Below, one piece after another: positions 61,235-64,000 of a stretch of 64,000 nt of DNA. Below the pieces are notes generated by a model. The model was given only the letters and a program-made list of their open reading frames with translations, ran no database searches and was not told the DNA's origin. Position numbers and translations under genes: made by a program. Position 1 is the stretch's first letter, and each line of letters starts with the position of its first letter. Source of the DNA: Candidatus Berkiella aquae (GTDB lineage Bacteria; Pseudomonadota; Gammaproteobacteria; Berkiellales; Berkiellaceae); assembly GCF_001431295.2 (NCBI RefSeq), contig NZ_LKAJ02000001.1:1426001-1490000 (forward strand), in the 5' to 3' direction.

Positions 61235-61888
61235 ATGCGGTTAATACTGCTAGGACCTCCTGGATCAGGAAAAGGAACCCAAGCCCAATACATCATGGAA
61301 CGCTATGAAATACCTCAAATTTCTACAGGGGACATGCTGCGAAAGAGTGTTGCAGATGGAACGCCTTTGGGAATACAAATCAAAGCAACCATGGATGCGG
61401 GTAATTTAGTTTCTGATGACATTATCATTAAATTAGTGAAAGAACGGATCCAGCAGCCTGATTGTAAAAGTGGTTTTTTATTAGATGGTTTTCCTCGTAC
61501 GGTCCGCCAAGCGCAAGCCTTGATGGAATCGGGTGTGAAAATTGATAAAATCATTGAATTACAAGTCTCCGATGATGAAATTGTGCGTCGTTTATCTGGC
61601 CGCAGAGTTCATCCGGGCTCAGGGCGGGTTTACCATGTTGAATATCAACCACCGGCAAGGGCAGGGCATGATGACGTCACGGGAGAGCCTTTAGTTCAAC
61701 GTGATGATGATAAAGAAGAAACCATTCGAAAACGTTTGGTGATTTATCATGCGCAAACCTCCCAAGTTTCCGTATTTTATATGCGCTTAACCTTGGCAGA
61801 TAGTGAAAATTCCCCGCAATACATCAAAATCAATGCTGAGCAGCCTCCACTGGTTGTTTGCGATGAGATTTTCCGAAATATAGCTTAA
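61235..61888 (+). CDS. adk: Adenylate kinase
   Basis: Interconverts ATP + AMP and 2 ADP. At 217 residues it has normal length. P-loop [10 protein letters not shown] at ~7-16, AMP-binding ISTGDMLR, and [12 protein letters not shown]. The LID region (about 120-160) has [13 protein letters not shown], without the zinc cysteines, as usual in gram-negatives. AGGAA precedes the start. The 211-base region upstream is AT-rich, without a clear promoter. A hairpin lies after the stop. Confidence 0.96.
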   Translation: MRLILLGPPGSGKGTQAQYIMERYEIPQISTGDMLRKSVADGTPLGIQIKATMDAGNLVSDDIIIKLVKERIQQPDCKSGFLLDGFPRTVRQAQALMESGVKIDKIIELQVSDDEIVRRLSGRRVHPGSGRVYHVEYQPPARAGHDDVTGEPLVQRDDDKEETIRKRLVIYHAQTSQVSVFYMRLTLADSENSPQYIKINAEQPPLVVCDEIFRNIA

Positions 61889-61905
61889 AGTCGGTCGTGT
61901 GCGGA

Positions 61906-61931
61906 TGGGGAGAAGGATGTTTTTCTCCCCA
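61906..61931 (+). terminator. Possible terminator after adk
   Basis: TGGGGAGAA (61906-61914) pairs with TTCTCCCCA (61923-61931), with an 8-base loop; no T tract follows. Confidence 0.4.
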
Positions 61932-62064
61932 AAACAGCCAATTTTGTTCATTTTCCCCCTTAACATATGATCAGCATAACCTCATTTTTATGTGGAATTA
62001 GCCTAACTTTGTGCTATGTTAGTTATGTGCACCTTTTTGCAGGACTGTTAATGGGAGACAAATT

Positions 62065-62586
62065 ATGGCATTAACAAAACGTAAAACTAAAGCAAAAACG
62101 CGTGTTAAACGCACAACACGCGCTAAGACACGTACAAAGCATTCAACGAAGAAAGGCACTATGCATTCTAAGTTGATGCAAAAACTACGACAAGCAAAAC
62201 TCGCTGAAAAACGCGCTATCAAGCAAATCACTGCATTGCTTCGTAAGCACAAATCAACGTTGCTTAAAATGCGCAAAGCACTTAGCACTAAACTTGCGCA
62301 AAAAACCAAACAAGCACAAAAGCTACGTTTGCAAATGCAGAAAAAGCATATGCAAGCTATTCGTAAGCTTAAAAAGGAACAAGCCAAAGCTTTAGCGAAG
62401 GTAACGGCGACAAGTAAAACCAAAGCTAAAACAAAAGCAAAATCACGGACAAAAGCTAAAACGAAAACAAAAGCGAAATCAAGAGTAGGTGCTACGCGAA
62501 AGACTCACAAAGCGGGTCATCGCAAGACTGCTGGTAAAAAAGTAATTCACTTACGTCATTACCGGCACATTCGAAAAGCAGCCTAA
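62065..62586 (+). CDS. Histone H1-like lysine-rich DNA-binding protein
   Basis: A 173-residue, extremely basic protein. The N-terminal ~30 and C-terminal ~60 residues are runs of K/T/A/R (TKRKTKAKTR, KTKAKTKAKSRTKAK), like the AlaK-rich tails of eukaryotic histone H1 and bacterial H1-like proteins. The centre (about 35-115) is a charged amphipathic helix region. No cysteine-rich or enzymatic motif. GGGAGA lies before the start and a terminator follows. Related bacterial proteins compact DNA. Coxiella and Chlamydia use H1-like proteins in developmental forms, so a similar nucleoid role is plausible; action on host chromatin would be speculation. Confidence 0.8.
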   Translation: MALTKRKTKAKTRVKRTTRAKTRTKHSTKKGTMHSKLMQKLRQAKLAEKRAIKQITALLRKHKSTLLKMRKALSTKLAQKTKQAQKLRLQMQKKHMQAIRKLKKEQAKALAKVTATSKTKAKTKAKSRTKAKTKTKAKSRVGATRKTHKAGHRKTAGKKVIHLRHYRHIRKAA

Positions 62587-62604
62587 TAGGATATAGGTTT
62601 TGAA

Positions 62605-62640
62605 ACCGCTAGTTCAGTAATGCACTAGCGGTATTCTTTA
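62605..62640 (+). terminator. Terminator after the histone-like gene
   Basis: ACCGCTAGT (62605-62613) pairs with ACTAGCGGT (62624-62632), followed by attcttta. Confidence 0.65.
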
Positions 62641-62654
62641 TTAGGGAAATAGTA

Positions 62655-63158
62655 ATGACAGTCTTTTCAATTGATAAACTGATGCAAGAAACACGGCGAC
62701 TGGCAGCAGAATATCGTCAAAATACAGGTCAAATCTTACCCATTGGCGCGGAGCTTGCAAAATATGATGCGGCACGTTTGCTAAAGCTTATTCCTTTACA
62801 AAAACCGATTAAAAGTGTCGATTTTATTGGAACGTCAGGCCCTTTAGACAATCAATTGATCCAAGTTAAAAGTCGCGTTATTTTCGATGAAGCAAAATCA
62901 GGACACCGAATTGGGCAGTTAAATCTAGGGGGGGGGTGGCATTTTTGTGCACTGGTACTTTATGAAGCCAATTACCAACCATTTGCGATTTATCTGGGTG
63001 CACAATCTGTCATTGCCGAAGCAATGTTGCAAAAGACAAATGCGACACATAATGCTCGCGGACTCATGTCTTTAGCACAATATAAGCGCGTGTCAGAACT
63101 GATTTGGACCATCGAAAATGGCCTTGAATGGGATGCGCTTTGGTCAAATGCGTCTTGA
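62655..63158 (+). CDS. Unknown protein with a PD-(D/E)XK-like motif
   Basis: A 167-residue protein of unknown function. A segment reading VDFIGTSGPLDNQLIQVKSR (~52-71) has the D...Q-V-K pattern of restriction-endonuclease-like folds (hydrophobic strand, acidic residue, then QVK), and the later HFCALVLYEANYQPFAIYLG is strand-like. This could be a small nuclease-fold domain, but the match is from pattern alone. AGGGAA lies before the ATG. Its end overlaps the convergent neighbour by 15 bases. Confidence 0.55.
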   Translation: MTVFSIDKLMQETRRLAAEYRQNTGQILPIGAELAKYDAARLLKLIPLQKPIKSVDFIGTSGPLDNQLIQVKSRVIFDEAKSGHRIGQLNLGGGWHFCALVLYEANYQPFAIYLGAQSVIAEAMLQKTNATHNARGLMSLAQYKRVSELIWTIENGLEWDALWSNAS

Positions 63159-63983
63159 TACGGATGCACTGCTTTGAGCTGGTTCATCAGTATTCGTGGG
63201 GGTTGAACGCGTTATCGCTTGCAAAATACTTAATTCGTTGAGTTTAAATAAGGGTGCAGGAATTTTCGGTTTGATCCAGTCTTTTAATCTTTTGGCAGCA
63301 TTGCTGAATAAGGCGACAGGGCTAAAGCAGTTAAGATCGCCCCTTTTATAAGCTTCATAGAGTTCATAAGCACAATATCCATTCTCGCCAAACATGTGAT
63401 AGAGGTAATCTTGTGCGGTTAATGGAATAGAATTCACGACAAATTTAATGGCTTGCGCACCATAGTATGCAGGCATACCAAGATAGGTATAACCTACTTC
63501 ATAAAGCTTGAGCACCTTGGCTTTATTGAGTAACTCGCTCAGCAGGATTTCACGCTCTTGTGGGTCTTTATTGGTATAACGTTGATAGGGATTTAGCACG
63601 TTAATCTCAACCGTACTGATTTCCCCATCCGCTTTATTCAACGTGAAAAAATTAATATTAGAATGTGAGCCCTCAACGCCTTCTTTTGCATCTATAAGCA
63701 TATTGAAAAGTTCATGCCATTGTAGACCATTACGTAAATTGAGATTTTTACGCCAGTTTCCTTCTAAACCTTTATCAATTTTAAGCAATGTAACTCTACA
63801 TATTTCAGGAGGTAGTCGAACTAAACTCATATCTTGGGCAAGCGTTTGGACAATATCACCGCCTACCATGCCAAAGTTGGCTCGCAATTCAATAGGTTTG
63901 CCAATTTCAGCTTGGCACGTAGCAAGATCATCGGTTTCCATCCGAATTTCGGGTGAGACACCGGGATCATTTAAATTAGTCAT
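63144..63983 (-). CDS. Unrecognised protein near right edge
   Basis: A 279-residue soluble protein without recognised domains. Features are an acidic N-terminus, LVRLPPEICRVTLLKIDKGL around residue 55, and a helical C-terminal part (LYHMFGENGYCAYELYEAYKR). Its 3' end overlaps the convergent gene by 15 bases. The start at 63983 is only 17 bases from the window edge, so the ribosome-binding site and promoter are not visible and an upstream start cannot be excluded. Possibly another accessory gene. Confidence 0.55.
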   Translation of the reverse strand: MTNLNDPGVSPEIRMETDDLATCQAEIGKPIELRANFGMVGGDIVQTLAQDMSLVRLPPEICRVTLLKIDKGLEGNWRKNLNLRNGLQWHELFNMLIDAKEGVEGSHSNINFFTLNKADGEISTVEINVLNPYQRYTNKDPQEREILLSELLNKAKVLKLYEVGYTYLGMPAYYGAQAIKFVVNSIPLTAQDYLYHMFGENGYCAYELYEAYKRGDLNCFSPVALFSNAAKRLKDWIKPKIPAPLFKLNELSILQAITRSTPTNTDEPAQSSASVSRRI

Positions 63984-64000
63984 GGTTAAAGTATCAATAT

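Noticed and set aside
62019-62423. Cysteine-rich 134-codon frame antisense to the histone-like gene
   Set aside because: Complement of a lysine-rich coding sequence produces Cys/Phe/Leu-rich artefacts; no supporting signal.

Overview
The window is an AT-rich gammaproteobacterial chromosome segment. Core gene orders (recJ-prfB-lysS; ygfZ//sdhE-ygfX-rpoE-rseA; degP-lepA-lepB-DUF4845-rnc-era-recO-pdxJ-acpS; barA/gacS//rlmD-relA-mazG; ppc; adk) are those of free-living gammaproteobacteria. Inserted among them are many eukaryote-like or repeat-rich genes of the kind found in host-adapted Legionellales: F-box/helical-repeat proteins, a leucine-rich-repeat protein, RAP-like proteins with Arg/Asp-rich tails, and a histone H1-like protein. 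My best guess is an intracellular Legionellales/Coxiellaceae-like bacterium (Berkiella-like organisms come to mind). That is inference; no rRNA or secretion-system gene is present to confirm it.

Layout. 1-5.6 kb: a hairpin repeat element, a phosphoglycerate-mutase-like gene, recJ, prfB with the classical +1 frameshift, and lysS. 5.7-10.7 kb: an accessory island of three paralogues built from an unrecognised ~50-residue 'RPTIE' repeat (one interrupted by an in-frame TGA) and a protein made of two tandem copies of an unknown domain. 10.7-14.9 kb: housekeeping genes ending with rpoE and a shortened rseA. 14.9-20.2 kb: an operon of three F-box proteins carrying long arrays of a 29-residue repeat, placed where rseB/rseC would be expected. 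20.4-28.6 kb: degP and the lepA-acpS cluster. 28.7-34.2 kb: two RAP-like paralogues and an LRR protein. 34.2-46.5 kb: barA/gacS-type kinase, a 127-bp tandem repeat, transport and envelope genes, then a PolB-like exonuclease, rlmD, relA and mazG. 46.5-52.4 kb: two unrecognised proteins, a LOG-family protein and ppc. 52.4-61.0 kb: a repeat-rich intergenic region and five paralogous ~500-residue F-box-like proteins in two transcription units with duplicated promoter-leaders. 61.2-64 kb: adk, the histone-like gene and two unknowns.

The most interesting signals are: (i) F-box proteins with near-identical 29-residue repeats that vary at only a few positions, suggesting a modular helical solenoid; (ii) a distantly related second family of five genes whose two ~170-nt leaders can fold into competing hairpins, one covering the ribosome-binding site; (iii) the RPTIE repeat family; (iv) dispersed intergenic elements whose hairpin geometry is kept while the stem sequences change in a compensating way; and (v) a sigma-E locus with a soluble, truncated RseA. 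Function of the accessory proteins in host cells is inference. All reading was by eye, so repeat and motif counts may be incomplete.
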